From contig OZ024825.1 of assembly GCA_964016985.1 (NCBI GenBank), forward strand, positions 28,077,893 to 28,141,892: DNA of 64,000 nt, read 5' to 3'. Position numbers and translations under genes: made by a program. The notes under the pieces were generated by a model. It saw nothing but the letters and a program-made list of their open reading frames with translations. It was not told the DNA's origin and ran no database searches. This DNA is from Anodontia alba (Eukaryota > Mollusca > Bivalvia > Lucinida > Lucinidae). Of the stretch, positions 22,289 through 33,484 are shown piece after piece (the first letter of the stretch is position 1; each line of letters opens with the position of its first letter).

Positions 22289-22441
22289 TTTAACCTTTTT
22301 TTCCACTCTCTTGGCTAATTCAACATTCAACAGACGACAAATTGATGGAGAAATGTCAATTCCTGTTTTCTGCGAAAAATACGACAAATATTTCAATATG
22401 TCTACTGCTGAAAAAAAATTACCCAGAGTACTAAGCGTTAA
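22289..22441. mobile_element. FB2 foldback element (short)
   Basis: TTAACC...CACTCTCTTGG, AACAGACGACAAATTGATGG, and right end CCCAGAGTACTAAGCGTTAA. The core is reduced. Confidence 0.75.
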
Positions 22442-22563
22442 TCTACAAGATACAAAATGAACAGGGCAAACTGCGTCTGTCAACTACAGGATGTGCAATT
22501 GAGCATTCTTCCCGGTGTCTGTGCAAATTCTTAAACCATATTTACCCAAAATCTACGAACACC

Positions 22564-22745
22564 ATAACCTTTATCATTCTCTTGGCTAATTCAGCAGACG
22601 ACACACTGACAGTTTTTTCTTCTTCTTCTTCTTCTTTTTATTTTTCCCCAGAAAACAGATTTTAACTTTACATGCAAATTGTCATCGCTTGGAAAAATAA
22701 GAAAATAATTCAAAATGTCATCTGCTGAAATTTTTACCCAAATAT
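22564..22745. mobile_element. FB2 foldback element
   Basis: TAACCTTTATCATTCTCTTGG, CAGCAGACGACACACTGAC, a TTC run, core ACTTTACATGCAAATTGTC, then GTCATCTGCTGAAATTTTTACCC. Confidence 0.75.
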
Positions 22746-22901
22746 ACGCACATCTTAAAACCTTACTATACTTGTTCTTAAAGTGTTTATGCCGGGTGGA
22801 CTCTACTACCATAACTCTTTAAACCTGTCTATTTGCTATAGAAGGATTCTCTGGTTAGTTTTTTATTATTACTATGTTTTGATGAAATTCCTGTATTTAA
22901 T

Positions 22902-22970
22902 GCAAACAGTGTAGATCCCGATCAGACGCCGCGTTCTGTGGCATCTGAGATTGGTCTACCCTATTTGCTG
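22902..22970. repeat. FB5-type core hairpin
   Basis: GCAAACAGTGTAGATCCCGATCAGACGCC with partner GGCATCTGAGATTGGTCTACCC. Confidence 0.65.
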
Positions 22971-23039
22971 ATGTCGCTTTTATGGGACGCTGGGCATAAA
23001 TGGGTTAAGCCCGTTCGAGTATCCGTTGAGGTGCCTAAA

Positions 23040-23317
23040 CATAACGAAAACACGCTTATTCAAATATATTGAAAAATTTCACCACCAAAAAACTGAAAGT
23101 TTTCAGATAAAAATTCTGATATTTTTTTCATATTACACAAAACATAGATTGTGGGTACTCGTTAGAACCGCCTCATCGAGGCGGTTCTAACGAGTACCCA
23201 CAATCTATGTTTTGAGCAGAATTATGAAAAATAATGTATACCACTGTAAGCATCACTTTTACTATATAAAAGTGGGGTTTAAGGTGGTCAAAATTATATA
23301 GTCATGTTTTCGTGATG
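23040..23317 (+). mobile_element. FB1 foldback element, copy 12
   Basis: CATAACG...CGTGATG, apex CTCATCGAG, flanks A and A. Confidence 0.9.
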
Positions 23318-23332
23318 AATTGCTGGATATAG

Positions 23333-23398
23333 GGAAAACAATACATCCTGATCGAACGCCGCATTCTGTTGCGTCCGATGTAGGTCTACACTGATTGA
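23333..23398. repeat. Degraded FB5-type core hairpin
   Basis: CCTGATCGAACGCCGCATTC with partner TTGCGTCCGATGTAGGTCTACAC. Confidence 0.55.
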
Positions 23399-23611
23399 TC
23401 AGGCTTGGCCATCCTAATACTAAGTGTAAATATTGTATATATATCAAGGGTAGAAATAAGGTACAATTTAAAACATTCCTTTAGTTCTCGTAACCTTACC
23501 ACTCTGGACAAATTCAGCAGACAAAAAATTGATGATATATTTTCTTATTTTTTCTCAGAAAACATGCTTTGACATTTCATGCCAAATTGTCTCCTAAGGA
23601 AATAACAAATA

Positions 23612-23830
23612 CATTCTAAAAGGAATGAACTTTGAGAGCAGTAAACACACAAAAATATGTCGAAAGCACCTGTCAAGTTTTCTGTGCCAGACTAACTGTT
23701 TTCGGCCAATAAGGCCTCATCAGTGACCCTGATAAAACTTCAAAAATCCCTGCATAGATTTAATGATACAAAGAACCAGAAAATGTAAACTACGCTACAG
23801 TGAAGTACGGGGAGACATTTTGCGGCCTGT
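23612..23830 (+). repeat. Dispersed repeat J, third copy
   Basis: TTCTAAAAGGAATGAACTTTG to GTACGGGGAGACATTTTGCGG, inserted in an FB2 element. Confidence 0.75.
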
Positions 23831-24090
23831 CATTAGGAAAACACGCCTATTCAAATATATTGAAAACTTCACTACCAAAAACTGAAAGTTTATAGGTAAA
23901 TATTCTGATATTTTTAATATTTCTGCTCAAAACATAGATTGTGGGTACTCATTAGAACCGCCTCACCGAGCCGGTTCTAACGAGTACCCACAATCTATGT
24001 TTTGAGCAGAACAAAGAAAAATAAAGTATACCCCTGTAAACCCTAGTTTTACTATATAAAAGTGGGGTTTAAGGGGGTCAAAATTATATA
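23831..24090 (+). mobile_element. FB1 copy 13, right end lost
   Basis: Starts CATTAGGAAAACACGCC and stops inside the right arm at AAAATTATATA. The right TIR is missing. Confidence 0.85.
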
Positions 24091-24120
24091 TTTAATCTCT
24101 TCACATACAGCAGTGCAGAC

Positions 24121-24262
24121 GAGGCGGTTCTAACGAGTACCCACAATCTATGTTTTTGAACAGAACTAAGAAAAATAATGTATACCCCTGTAAATCCCAG
24201 TTTTACTATATAAAAGTGGGGTTTAAGGGGGTCAAAATTATGTAGGTATGTTTTTTGTGATG
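24121..24262 (+). mobile_element. FB1 half element starting at the hairpin apex
   Basis: Begins exactly at GAGGCGGTTCTAACGAG and runs through the right arm to TTTTGTGATG. The left half is absent. Confidence 0.85.
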
Positions 24263-24515
24263 TTTTCCGGATAAAATAAGGAAAATCAATGAAGTGTCCC
24301 TAATTAAGAAAACAATATTTCAACATGTCGTCTGCAGAAATTTTTACCCATCATGCTAAGCTTTAAAATGTTGATCAAATTACAAACGACCGGCTTTGGT
24401 GGCATTTAGCAATCTTGTCAAAGCGAGAGTCAACTTCCTTGATTTGCAATCTTTCGAGAGTCTGTGGCATTTTCGTCTTTTCTTTAGTATAAACTTAACC
24501 AAATTACTTATTATA

Positions 24516-24726
24516 TTAACCTTTATCCCACTTTGAGCCAATCCAGCAGACAACAATTTGGTGATATTTTCTTACACTTCACACATAGTATGGCTTTGTC
24601 ATTTCATGCAAATTGTCTCCTAAGGAGACAATTTGCATGGAATATCAAAGCCTATTTTCTGGGGAAAAAAAGAAAACTGTTTCAAATGTCGTCTGCTGAA
24701 TTTTTACCCAGTATGCTAAGCGTTAA
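24516..24726. mobile_element. FB2 foldback element, well preserved
   Basis: TTAACCTTTATCCCACTTTGAG to CAGTATGCTAAGCGTTAA. The perfect inner hairpin is CAAATTGTCTCC-TAAG-GGAGACAATTTG. Confidence 0.85.
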
Positions 24727-24984
24727 GCTGCACCATTCGAAAATGGATTAAAGAGAATACCAGCAGTATATCTACCCTGATCAAACTGTGCGTCTGTGCT
24801 TCTTACTGAATGTTCGGTATATAAAAAAAAACAACGGTATAATGCAATTTCCTAAATTGGATAGGAAAATATCCTGATCAAAAGGCGTGGACAGCATACA
24901 CAGACTGGTCCAAAATGTACATGCTCACTTATGCCATATAACACCTATCGTCGGCTTGACCCAGTCTGGGATTATTGTGATTGG

Positions 24985-25194
24985 TTAACCTTTAACATTC
25001 CCTGAGCAATTTCAGCAGACGACAAATTAATATTTTGCTTATGTTAACCAGAAAATTGAATTTGGCATTCATTTACAAATTGTTTCAGCAGAAGAAGATT
25101 GTCGTGAGGTGTCAACTATATTTTCTGGGGAGCAGAGGTAAAGTATTTCAAAATGTCGCCTGCTGAAATTTTTACCTAGTAAGTTATAAGCGTA
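24985..25194. mobile_element. FB2 foldback element, divergent core
   Basis: TTAACCTTTAACATTCCCTGAG, CAGCAGACGACAAATTAAT, and right arm ATGTCGCCTGCTGAAATTTTTACC. Confidence 0.75.
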
Positions 25195-25885
25195 GTCGTT
25201 TAAGCTCATCGTGTTGAGCAGCTGTATGAAATCATGAATATGCCATATAATCGAAAAGAACCTGCACAACGACCTTTTCTGTTATTATCGTAAAAGGGCA
25301 CGCCATCTTAGTCGTTGTACATTATGCTTTGAAAAGGGTTTTCAAGGTCACGGTAAAACTGCGAAGTTAGGACAAACCTAAACAGGAAAATACTAAACAA
25401 GAAAAATCTTTAAAAAAGATAAACGGCGTAAGAGGTACTGGAATATGAATGTTGAAACTACTTAAATAATTTGTGGTTCAATATGAAAAGAAGAAGGCTT
25501 CTAAAATATAAACTTTATTACGAATTCAAACTATCAAGAAAGTTTTAATACTGTAAGACATTATATATATTGCAAGGGTTGGCAGGAAAGGGAGTGTACT
25601 CAGATGTGTAAATATCTGTGCTAAATTATGAAAAGCAATTTAGCATATAAATGTAAAGCATGTAATTTTTGTGTGTTAATTTGTATACTACACCAGTATT
25701 TGAAAAATCCTTGCCAACCATGCACCTTTTTGATAAAGAGTAAGCAAAGTGTAACACTGGCCATGAAGATTGGCAAAAACTGGAAAAAAACATGTTTAAT
25801 TTGTAATAGAGGGTCATGATGGCCCTGGATTGCTCACCTGGGAAGCAGATTTTTTTAACCTGGTGTAAGAATATTTTCAAAGTTT
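25195..25885. other. Unassigned sequence left of the AT array
   Basis: AT-rich. Short overlapping frames on both strands have no recognisable motif. Confidence 0.5.
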
Positions 25886-25887
25886 TC

Positions 25888-26006
<119 letters not shown>

Positions 26007-26615
26007 CCCTGCCCTTTATTGGTTATTTATTTATTTTTGTTTTGGTGATACAAATTAATTTGAAAAAATTTGATGGATGGACAATCCAGTGATGTTTGTG
26101 AGTATTGTTGAAATCTACTTAGTTGTTGATTACAAAATGTTCGAAGTGTTCTAGACAGACATATGAGGAACCAACAAAAATAATTTGAACAAATTTGATA
26201 GACATTCACCTATGGGACGTTTGTACAAAAAATTTGAAATTGGACCGTAGGTTGTGCAGAAAAAGAACTGTCAAGTTTACTCTACATAATTCCTAACCAA
26301 GCCAACTGGAAGTCATATTTTGAGACGGAACAGAATTCTTTTAACACGATTTAAAGACCTTCTATTGAAGAAACATTTCTGTGAAAAAAAAACAACAGCA
26401 ATAACAAAAAAAAAAAAAAAGAACAACAATCCAACCAGCTCGTACTGGGGAGATTTTGAAAGATTTGGTTGCTGTAGCAATACGAGGGATAACTCTATTC
26501 GTAAACTTTGAACAATCATTCGGCCCTCCTACATATTGATGTTTCAGACAGTTTGATTGCAGTGGGGAATCCACGTGACCAAATGACTAGGTGCACAGAG
26601 TTTGTTAATATTTTT

Positions 26616-26986
26616 GGCTCCGCTTCAGGTAGGATGTTTTAGAATATCTCGATTTATACCTGATGGATTTTTTTTTTTCAAATAAAGCACAGAGTATGCG
26701 GAAAATCAAGCTCTTTCTGGTGGTCAGTGCTATTCTGCAATCTGGTCGGATTCTCGAGAACATTCGGAGAGTGTATTTCGTCAAAATTCATGTTCATTGT
26801 CCCGGTGACCCAGATTGACAGCAAAAACATTCTTCGAATGTTCTCGAGAATTAGACCAGATCGCAGAATAGCGCTTACACCACCAGAAAGAATTTGATTT
26901 TCCGCGTATTCTGCGCTTATTTGAACAAATTCCATTCGGTATGAATAGAGATATTCTAAAAAATCCTAACTGAAGCGGCGCTAAGA
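26616..26986. mobile_element. Long imperfect inverted repeat (about 165-bp arms)
   Basis: GGCTCCGCTTCAGGTAGGATG to CATCCTAACTGAAGCGGCG-type end. Arms share TTTAGAATATCTC, ATGCGGAAAATCAA, TTTCTGGTGGT, GCTATTCTGC and ATTCTCGAGAACATTCG in mirrored order, with a ~35-bp centre near 26783-26817. Confidence 0.88.
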
Positions 26987-26989
26987 ATA

Positions 26990-27776
26990 GTAATATTTCT
27001 TCGTGTCGTTTACGCTCCGACGCAATAGGCCGCTTACACCGCGAAAAAAAAATAAAAGGGGTGTTCAACAAACCTATTTCCTAGTTAAGAATGAACAATA
27101 TTTATGTTGCCAACATTTCTATCAAGTTTAAGGCATAGTTCCTGTTTATTTATTATATAAAATTAAACCATGCGATTTTACATCCTTTTTTTGCACATAA
27201 TATAAGGCACATGATAATTCTGTATATTATCGACACAGTGGAGAGAAATAAACTTGTACGCCCCTTGTTCGCTTAGCGTTTGGGCCGCTTACATCAAACA
27301 TTTAGTTACACTGTACAAAATTAAAAGCTCGTCTATAATCATTTATTTCATTGCAACTATTTTATCGATATTATTTAAATTATGGGTATTTTTTTCGATT
27401 GTTAACATCTGCATTGCCATATTGTACAACTTTAAATAGATAAATGTCATAATTAAGTGATTGTTCAGTCACGAATATATTTGTTAAACATCGGTAAATT
27501 CTATACTTACCCCTACTTGTTTGCAGAAGTTTACACATTTTTAACCAATCGCAAATTACTATTTAGTCATTCGAGACTAATACCAATAAGTATGTCAAAA
27601 GCCAGCTTATACAGCTACGCCGAAAAATAAAAAAACAGGATACTTATAATACTTTTCGAACGATACTGTACTATTTGTCCTTCCATACGCACATTGTTGA
27701 GTTATGTTTATTTTTAGCTGTAGAAAAATATAGCTGCTTAACAATATATAATTAGTTTTCGGATGGCACCGAAACA
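26990..27776. other. Unassigned AT-rich sequence
   Basis: GGCCGCTTACA occurs at 27030 and 27285, echoing GCGCTTACAC of the long inverted repeat. Otherwise nothing is recognised. Confidence 0.5.
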
Positions 27777-27846
27777 GCCCCCATAGCTCAATCGGGAGAG
27801 AGTTTGCCTACCACGCGGAAGGTTGCGGGTTCGAATTTATGAATCT
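27777..27846 (+). ncRNA. tRNA-derived SINE head (not a functional tRNA)
   Basis: TAGCTCAATCGGGAGAG matches a pol III A box and GCGGGTTCGAAT a B box, at the right spacing. An anticodon arm can be drawn (TTTGC / GCGGA, loop CTACCAC), but the 3' side of the T arm and the acceptor stem are missing. A SINE head or tRNA relic is the best reading. The body may run on to about 28200, but I cannot set its end. Confidence 0.55.
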
Positions 27847-28199
27847 GTCCTATTCCCTTTTTTCATTGTTATAAGTATGTAAATATACTTTCGTTCCTAC
27901 GCCGTGTATCTGTTTTTTACAGCTATTACTTGTCTTGTTATAAGTTGTTCTTTGTAGGAAGAATCCTTTCAAGACAGACCTCATCACGATAAATTGAAGA
28001 GCATTGGGGCTCAAACGGTTAACAATCATTTTTATATACACTGTTTATATGACAGAATTGATTACAGTGTCACTAGGGTCCATCAATCCAAAGAACAGCC
28101 ACCTACATCTTACAGCCACGATTCTGTGTCAGTTCTGTGGGGATGAAGTCAGAACACTGGTGAATCCCTCAATACAACGCTCCATAACTTTTTATTAAA

Positions 28200-28875
28200 A
28201 ACAACAGTCACCTTCCTACAACGGCTAGTTGAAGTTCAGAAATTCTACAAAACATGATAATACAAAATACAACCAGACATCCCTGATATTGTAAATGGGC
28301 CTGTCCAAAGAGTTAAGGTAGAAGAGTTCATTCGGCATAAATGGGGTAAACACAATATTTTACGGCAGTTCGGATGTTTGTCGTTTGCTTATTACCGAAT
28401 AGATTTGCAAGCAGTAAATCGGAGATACACCGCATAAAATAAAAAGAATTATTACCCATTCTACTATACAGACTTTTAAAGTGTTTTTGCTGTTGTACGG
28501 CTTTCTTGACGGAAACCGCAAGTGTGTCCATCATTCCGGCCAATATTTTTTTACTGTGGCCGGTCGGTATGTGTTTAATCCAGGTATTGTTTTAGGCTTT
28601 ACTATGCTTAAAGTCGGAACCCAGCTCACGTGACCTTCACGAGCTCTATAAATAACAAATATGGCAGCTGGTGAGTCTCGCAAAGAACCTGTCTTGGCCC
28701 ATATAATTAAGCCTTCAGTGTGGTCTCTACAATAGTACAATTCTGCATCTAACAATTCTAAATTAATCAAAGGTTGTGCTAAAGGCACTGAAGGAATTTA
28801 GTTGGATTTGGTGTTCTCTGGTCCCTGCTCGCACTAGATTGATTGACTGTGTAAAGCATATAATACATGCAGTTG
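28200..28875. other. Unassigned sequence
   Basis: Contains a somewhat GC-richer block (28490-28700) with minus-strand reading but no known motif. Confidence 0.45.
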
Positions 28876-29116
28876 TTAACCCTTAAACTGCCAATCAGAA
28901 CAATTGTCGTCTGCTCTGTCATCTGTTTGTGATTTTAAATGTCGTTTTTGCAAACAGTGTGGACCCAGATCAGACTGCTCCTCTAGGAAATGATCAGGGT
29001 CCACACTGCTTGCCTGTATACAAAAATAGGTTTAAAAAGTTTGCAAGAATATTCAGCAGACGACATTAACAGACGATATTTTCAGGTGCACGTTTTCTTG
29101 GCGTTTTAAGGGTTAA
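28876..29116. mobile_element. FB3 foldback element
   Basis: TTAACCCTTAAACTGCCAATC to GGCGTTTTAAGGGTTAA. The core is GCAAACAGTGTGGACCCAG / GGGTCCACACTGCTTGC with apex CTCCTCTAGG. Confidence 0.85.
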
Positions 29117-29272
29117 TAATATATTGTGTTTTAATATAGAAGTCATCTGGCTAATTACCATTTATATTACACAATTACATATAGATTGTCTTTCTAGGTC
29201 TGAAGTTGAAATTTCTCCTAAAGTCTGTTCTATGGTCTAACATGCTGTGTACTACATGGATTGGGTAATAAA

Positions 29273-29437
29273 ATGGTTATTTCATGGCTGTTTGGAGTAT
29301 AGTAAAAACTATTGGTCTGAGGTGCTGTGGACAACCTGATTTGCTATCGCCTTCGGCCTCAGGCAATATTGCATCTGGTTGTCTACAGCACCGAGGGTCA
29401 GTAGTTTTGACTATGCTCCAAACAGCCATGAACTAAC
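29273..29437. mobile_element. Foldback element, about 75-bp arms
   Basis: TTTCATGGCTGTTTGGAGTATAG / CTATGCTCCAAACAGCCATGAA and GGTGCTGTGGACAACC / GGTTGTCTACAGCACC around CGCCTTCGGCCTCAGGC. Confidence 0.88.
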
Positions 29438-29494
29438 TGTATAATATGCTATCTTCTTCAGGCAACTAGATATATGTGGCGGCTTTTCTGCCAT

Positions 29495-29612
29495 GTTTAC
29501 AGGGCAAACACATTTTGTGACTTTCTGTTTGCTTCCTGCACACCAAACCCTTTCTGAAAAGGGATCTAGTCTAAAAGGCTAAACAATTTTCAAGGAGCTG
29601 CCGAAAAGTGAA
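29495..29612. mobile_element. FB17 partial element
   Basis: GTGACTTTCTGTTTGCTTCC, ACCCTTTCTGAAAAGGG, GTCTAAAAGGC. Confidence 0.65.
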
Positions 29613-30080
29613 ATACCCCGCCTACGAGCAAAACTACTTTTTCGTGTGAACATTATCATTTAATATTATCTCGTTAATTGTCGAAATGATACATTAAATC
29701 TTGTCACGCAGATGGAGAAAATTATCCGATTTTATGCGCAGTATCTGCATTGCCAATCAAGTTTGAGTTAATATGGACATCTGGCATACCATCTCGTCTG
29801 AAATCCAGTACAAATATGACGTGAACCATATTATATAAAATATTGGACGACCGTATAGTACATATATTGGCTGACATATTTTCTGAGAAATACCATCCAC
29901 GTATGTTGAGATCAGATACGGGGAAATGAATATGTAAGTAGGTGTAGCGGAGTCGGACTATCAGGAAATAGGACGGCAAGTCATTAATTACCAGATATCA
30001 TGCATGACTAGAAGGTCAATTATCCTTTTAAAGGTGGGTTGTATTGAAATTGTTTTTATTGTTTCTGCTATTGTAAATTG
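29613..30080. other. Unassigned sequence
   Basis: No repeat family or coding motif recognised. Confidence 0.45.
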
Positions 30081-30084
30081 TTAC

Positions 30085-30250
30085 AGTGCTCAGATAGGGT
30101 GCTTTTTCATAAAAAAAAAAGTACAATTATTTTCTTATTTCCCCTCCAAAACATATGTTGTGGGTACACATTAGAAGCGCGCCTCGATGAGGCGCTTCTA
30201 ATGTGTACCCACAAGATATGTTTTCTTGGAGAATTAAGAAAAGTATCAGC
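30085..30250. mobile_element. Foldback element with FB1-like cap, ends unclear
   Basis: TTTTCTTATTTCCCCTCC arm, ACATATGTTGTGGGTACAC-ATTAGAAGCGCGCC-TCGATGAGG cap, mirrored by CTTCTAATGTGTACCCACAAG and TTGGAGAATTAAGAAAAG. TIRs are not FB1. Confidence 0.75.
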
Positions 30251-30392
30251 TCATGACCTCTCTTATCTGGAATATATTGCTAATGTTATGGGAACCACTC
30301 ATCAGACGCCGCAGAACTGAATCTGAGAATAAAACTGAAAACCGCTTGACATATGATTCCTGTTGTTCTTTTTTATCTGCAACTGAATCTAA

Positions 30393-30639
30393 CAGCACGA
30401 AAACACGCCTATATAGTTTTGACCCCCTTAAACCCCACTTTTATATAGTAAAACTGGGGTTTACAGGCGTATACATTATTTTTCTTATTTCTGCTCATAA
30501 ACATAGAGGCGGTTCTAACGGGTACCCACAATCTATGTTTTCAGCAGAAATATGAAAAATATCAGAATTTTTATCTGAAAATTTTCAATTTTTGGTGGTA
30601 AAATTTTCAGTATATTTGTATAGGCATGTTTTCGTAATG
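30393..30639 (-). mobile_element. FB1 copy 14, half of core deleted to apex
   Basis: CAGCACG...CGTAATG. The core jumps from AAACATA straight to GAGGCGGTTCTAACG. Confidence 0.88.
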
Positions 30640-30684
30640 TCTTCTATTTTCTTATCGACTTGAGATGACACTTTTCTTTATCAC

Positions 30685-30832
30685 GAACCACAGCCTTCCC
30701 GAAATACCAAAAAGAAGGAGAGATGATGAAAAAAACAGTGACAAAACAAACGCATTATTGAAACCGCTGGCGCACAAACAAATAAGAACTGCAACAGAGG
30801 AACCGCCTTTGAACGTTCGGTAGAAAATCTGC
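30685..30832 (+). repeat. Family R dispersed repeat
   Basis: ACCACAGCCTTCCCGAAATACC, AAGAAGGAGAGATGATG, GAACTGCAACAGAGG, CCGCCTTTGAACG. Confidence 0.7.
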
Positions 30833-31249
30833 TAATTGTTTGTATTTTAAGCTCAAAGGAGTAAGGTTTTGCAGGACAGTGGAAATATTACTGAACACAT
30901 ATAGCAGGTGAATATTTGTACAATAAGAAAAGTATTGGATAAAATAATATGTAGTTGTTTTAGATGAAATATACTTGATTTGGAAATTTCGTCCTTTTTG
31001 TTTTTTTCACATTGGCACGTTTTAGGTTATTTTGATTGGTTCTGTATGTTTTAAATATTTCAGACGGATAGCTTTTCTTATTTCAGCTCTCGTGTGTTAG
31101 ATATTACTTTCCTCAAACTTTTGTCTTTAATTTATGAGAAAAAGTCATTTATCTAAACTGTCTATGGTCAGAATTGAAATCCCCATTACTGAAATCATCA
31201 AGACGTTCCAATATGTATAGTTTTACGGTAAATAAATGACCAGATTTTC

Positions 31250-31424
31250 CGCGTAGCACGCTGGGTACAATTTTCAGCAGACGAAATCTTGAAATATTTC
31301 TCTTATTTTTCCAAGAAAACAGAATTTGACATTTCATGCAAATTTTCTCAAAGACAAGGGAAATAAGAAAAGTATCATCAATTTGTCGTCTGCTGAATTA
31401 TCCAAGAGAGTGGTGAAGGTTAAA
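31250..31424. mobile_element. FB2 foldback element
   Basis: GTAGCACGCTGGG end, CAGCAGACGAAATC arm, TTGACATTTCATGC core, GTCGTCTGCTGAATT and GAGTGGTGAAGGTTAA end. Confidence 0.8.
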
Positions 31425-31462
31425 GAAATCAACAATGTTTCCATGTCAGAGGCTTACAATTA

Positions 31463-31741
31463 CATCACGGAAACACGCCTATATAGTTTTGACCCCCTTC
31501 AACCCCACTTTTATACAGGAAAACTGGGGTTTACAGGGGTATACATTAGTTTTCTTATTTTGCTCAAAAACATAGATTGTGGGTACTCGTTAGAACCGCC
31601 TCACCGAGGCGGTTCTAACGAGTACCCACAATCTATGTCTTTGCGCAGAAATATGAAAATATATCAGATTTTTTATCTGAAAATGTTTAGTTTTTGGTGG
31701 TAAAATTTTCAGTATATTTGAATAGGCGTGTTTTCGTAATG
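31463..31741 (-). mobile_element. FB1 foldback element, copy 15
   Basis: CATCACG...CGTAATG, apex CTCACCGAG. Flanks A and T differ. Confidence 0.9.
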
Positions 31742-31835
31742 TTAGGCTCTTTTCCATGTCTGTTTCAAAATTATTCTGCAATAGCGTTGATTTGTCCCTT
31801 TCTATTTGTTTTTCGGTGCACCATTTGCCAATTTT

Positions 31836-32066
31836 GGCCCAGTTGTTCAAAGCGTCGTTAGCTCGACGAGCTCGTTAAGGGTCATTTCGTTAACTGTTTT
31901 AGCGGATTCAATATACAATATTCTGATATTTTTTGCTGAAAAAATGTGAGTGCAAAAGCTACTCACATTTTTTCAGCAAAAAATTTCAGCATATTTGCGT
32001 ATCACTCGATTAAACTTTTAACGAAACGTTAACTAACGACATCGTTAGTTTTGAACAACTGGGCCC
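31836..32066. mobile_element. FB9 foldback element
   Basis: GGCCCAGTTGTTCAAAGC to TTTTGAACAACTGGGCCC. Inner hairpin TTTTTTGCTGAAAAAATGTGAG with a shortened apex. Confidence 0.88.
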
Positions 32067-32150
32067 AGATTTCCAAATGATGATTACTGCAGTAGTCTAG
32101 ACAGTTTGAATAAATCTCCGAGAGGCATGACTACAGTTGTTCCTAACAAC

Positions 32151-32356
32151 TTAACGCTTAGCATGCTGGGGAAATAATTCAGCAGATGATATTTTGAAAT
32201 ATTCTTATTTTTTCCAGACAATAGGCTTTGACAATTCATACAAATTGTCTCCTCAGGAGACAATTTGCATGAAATATCAACGCTCTTTTCTGGGAAAAAT
32301 AAGAATGTCATCAATTTGTCGTCTGCTGAATTAGCCCAGATAGTGGTAAAGGTTAA
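32151..32356. mobile_element. FB2 foldback element, well preserved
   Basis: TTAACGCTTAGCATGCTGGG to AGATAGTGGTAAAGGTTAA with inner hairpin CAAATTGTCTCCTCAGGAGACAATTTG split over 32238-32266. Confidence 0.85.
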
Positions 32357-32419
32357 TATTATGTTCTAACTTAGACTAGGTGTTGCATCTTTGATACCAA
32401 TACGAAAACTCAGCTAACA

Positions 32420-32483
32420 AATATCGTCATAACAACGTCGTCATGACGTCGCAGCGGCGTCGTAGCGATGTTGTTATGACGGT
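32420..32483. repeat. GC-rich imperfect hairpin
   Basis: ATATCGTCATAACAACGTCG mirrored by CGATGTTGTTATGACGG, centre GTCGCAGCGGCGTC. Confidence 0.7.
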
Positions 32484-32624
32484 GTGGGTTTACTGGAAAT
32501 AAACTTCATTTCAGACGTTTTCGCTATGGCTCGAGCAAACCCACTGAACCCCCTTTTATCCATCATTCTTACGACAGAAGAAAAATATTGAAGGTGACCG
32601 ACTATATATACTAGATTTTCCTCC

Positions 32625-32790
32625 AGTTTTACCAGGGAGACAACTTTTGTTAATCCTGTTTGATTTCCGGTACACAAATCCCCTTCTGGATGATTGTGTA
32701 CGCTAACAGAAAACTTTTGCTCCCAAAGGCAGCCACTTATTTCATTATAGGGTAAATGTATTTTCAAAAGGGTCAAATGTCAGCTTTTTT
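32625..32790. mobile_element. FB17-related element
   Basis: AGGGAGACAACTTTTGTTAATCC, CAAATCCCCTTCTGGATG, CTTTTGCTCCCAAAGGC. A second related block (33060-33165) contains CCCAAGAGCAGCTAATTATTTC. Confidence 0.5.
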
Positions 32791-33298
32791 TTTCTGTCAA
32801 ATATAAGAATATAAAAAAATTTTACTTGGAAACAATGAACACACAAAAGAACCAAAATCAGAGACTCGGTTTTATCAACAGAGGAGCAAATATGATCCCA
32901 TACGTCACATATAAATGGTGGTAAGTGGTCTGTTGGGTAGTCTGAGTATAACATTTGTTATTATATGTCATAATGTTCGTCTTGGTCTGTGAACATCAAA
33001 TCAAGCGTTTGTCACCTTGGCAAACCTGGCATAACTCTGAGATTCAAGATGACGACCAAGGTTATCCCAAGAGCAGCTAATTATTTCATTTTAGGGTATA
33101 CGCATTTTCAGAAGAACTGATTTATTTTCACAAAGTTGCCTCCCCTAAAAGGGTATCCATTGCATTCAAACTTTCCTTCAGTCCAATGAAAATCTAAACG
33201 GTTGCCAAAAACACAAAAAAGAGCGAAAAATCGGAGACTCGATTTTATTAATTCCCTTCATGCACAGCACTGTAGTTTGTGAGACTACATAAGACTCC
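32790..33298. other. Two related blocks, unnamed repeat
   Basis: AACACACAAAAGAACC...ATCAGAGACTCGGTTTTATC (32828-32878) and AACACAAAAAAGAGCG...TCGGAGACTCGATTTTATT (33212-33250) are diverged copies. Confidence 0.55.
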
Positions 33299-33363
33299 CT
33301 CCCCCCCCCCCCCCCCACCACACACACACACACACTTTTACCCCACCCCACCCCCACCCTCCC
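33299..33363 (+). repeat. Poly-C / (CA)n / C-rich tract
   Basis: C-run, CA repeats, then CCCCACCCC blocks. The minus strand is G-rich and could form a G-quadruplex. Confidence 0.95.
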
Positions 33364-33484
33364 CATCGGCTTAAGTGGTATTGGTATTTGATTTTCAAAG
33401 TAATCAGAAACAGTGATCAGTATTATTGGCTCAATGACCCCAAAGGTAATAAAAAGTGAAACGATTATACACCGCCATCATCGC

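Larger units (their letters stand above)
23491..24366. mobile_element. FB2 element split by repeat J and two FB1 pieces
   Basis: The left half TAACCTTACCACTCTGG to GTCTCCTAAGGAAATAAC (23491-23611) and the right half AACATGTCGTCTGC to CATGCTAAGCTTTAA (about 24263-24366) fit one FB2. Between them lie repeat J and FB1 copies 13 and its half-element. Confidence 0.7.

Noticed and set aside
22028..22483. Minus-strand frame of 151 codons
   Set aside because: It crosses FB1 copy 11 and an FB2 element. The same peptides (CGYSLEPPRRGGSNEYPQSM) recur at many FB1 copies in both orientations, so they are hairpin translations.
27777..27846. Functional tRNA gene
   Set aside because: The acceptor stem and 3' half of the T arm do not pair, so a SINE head or relic fits better.
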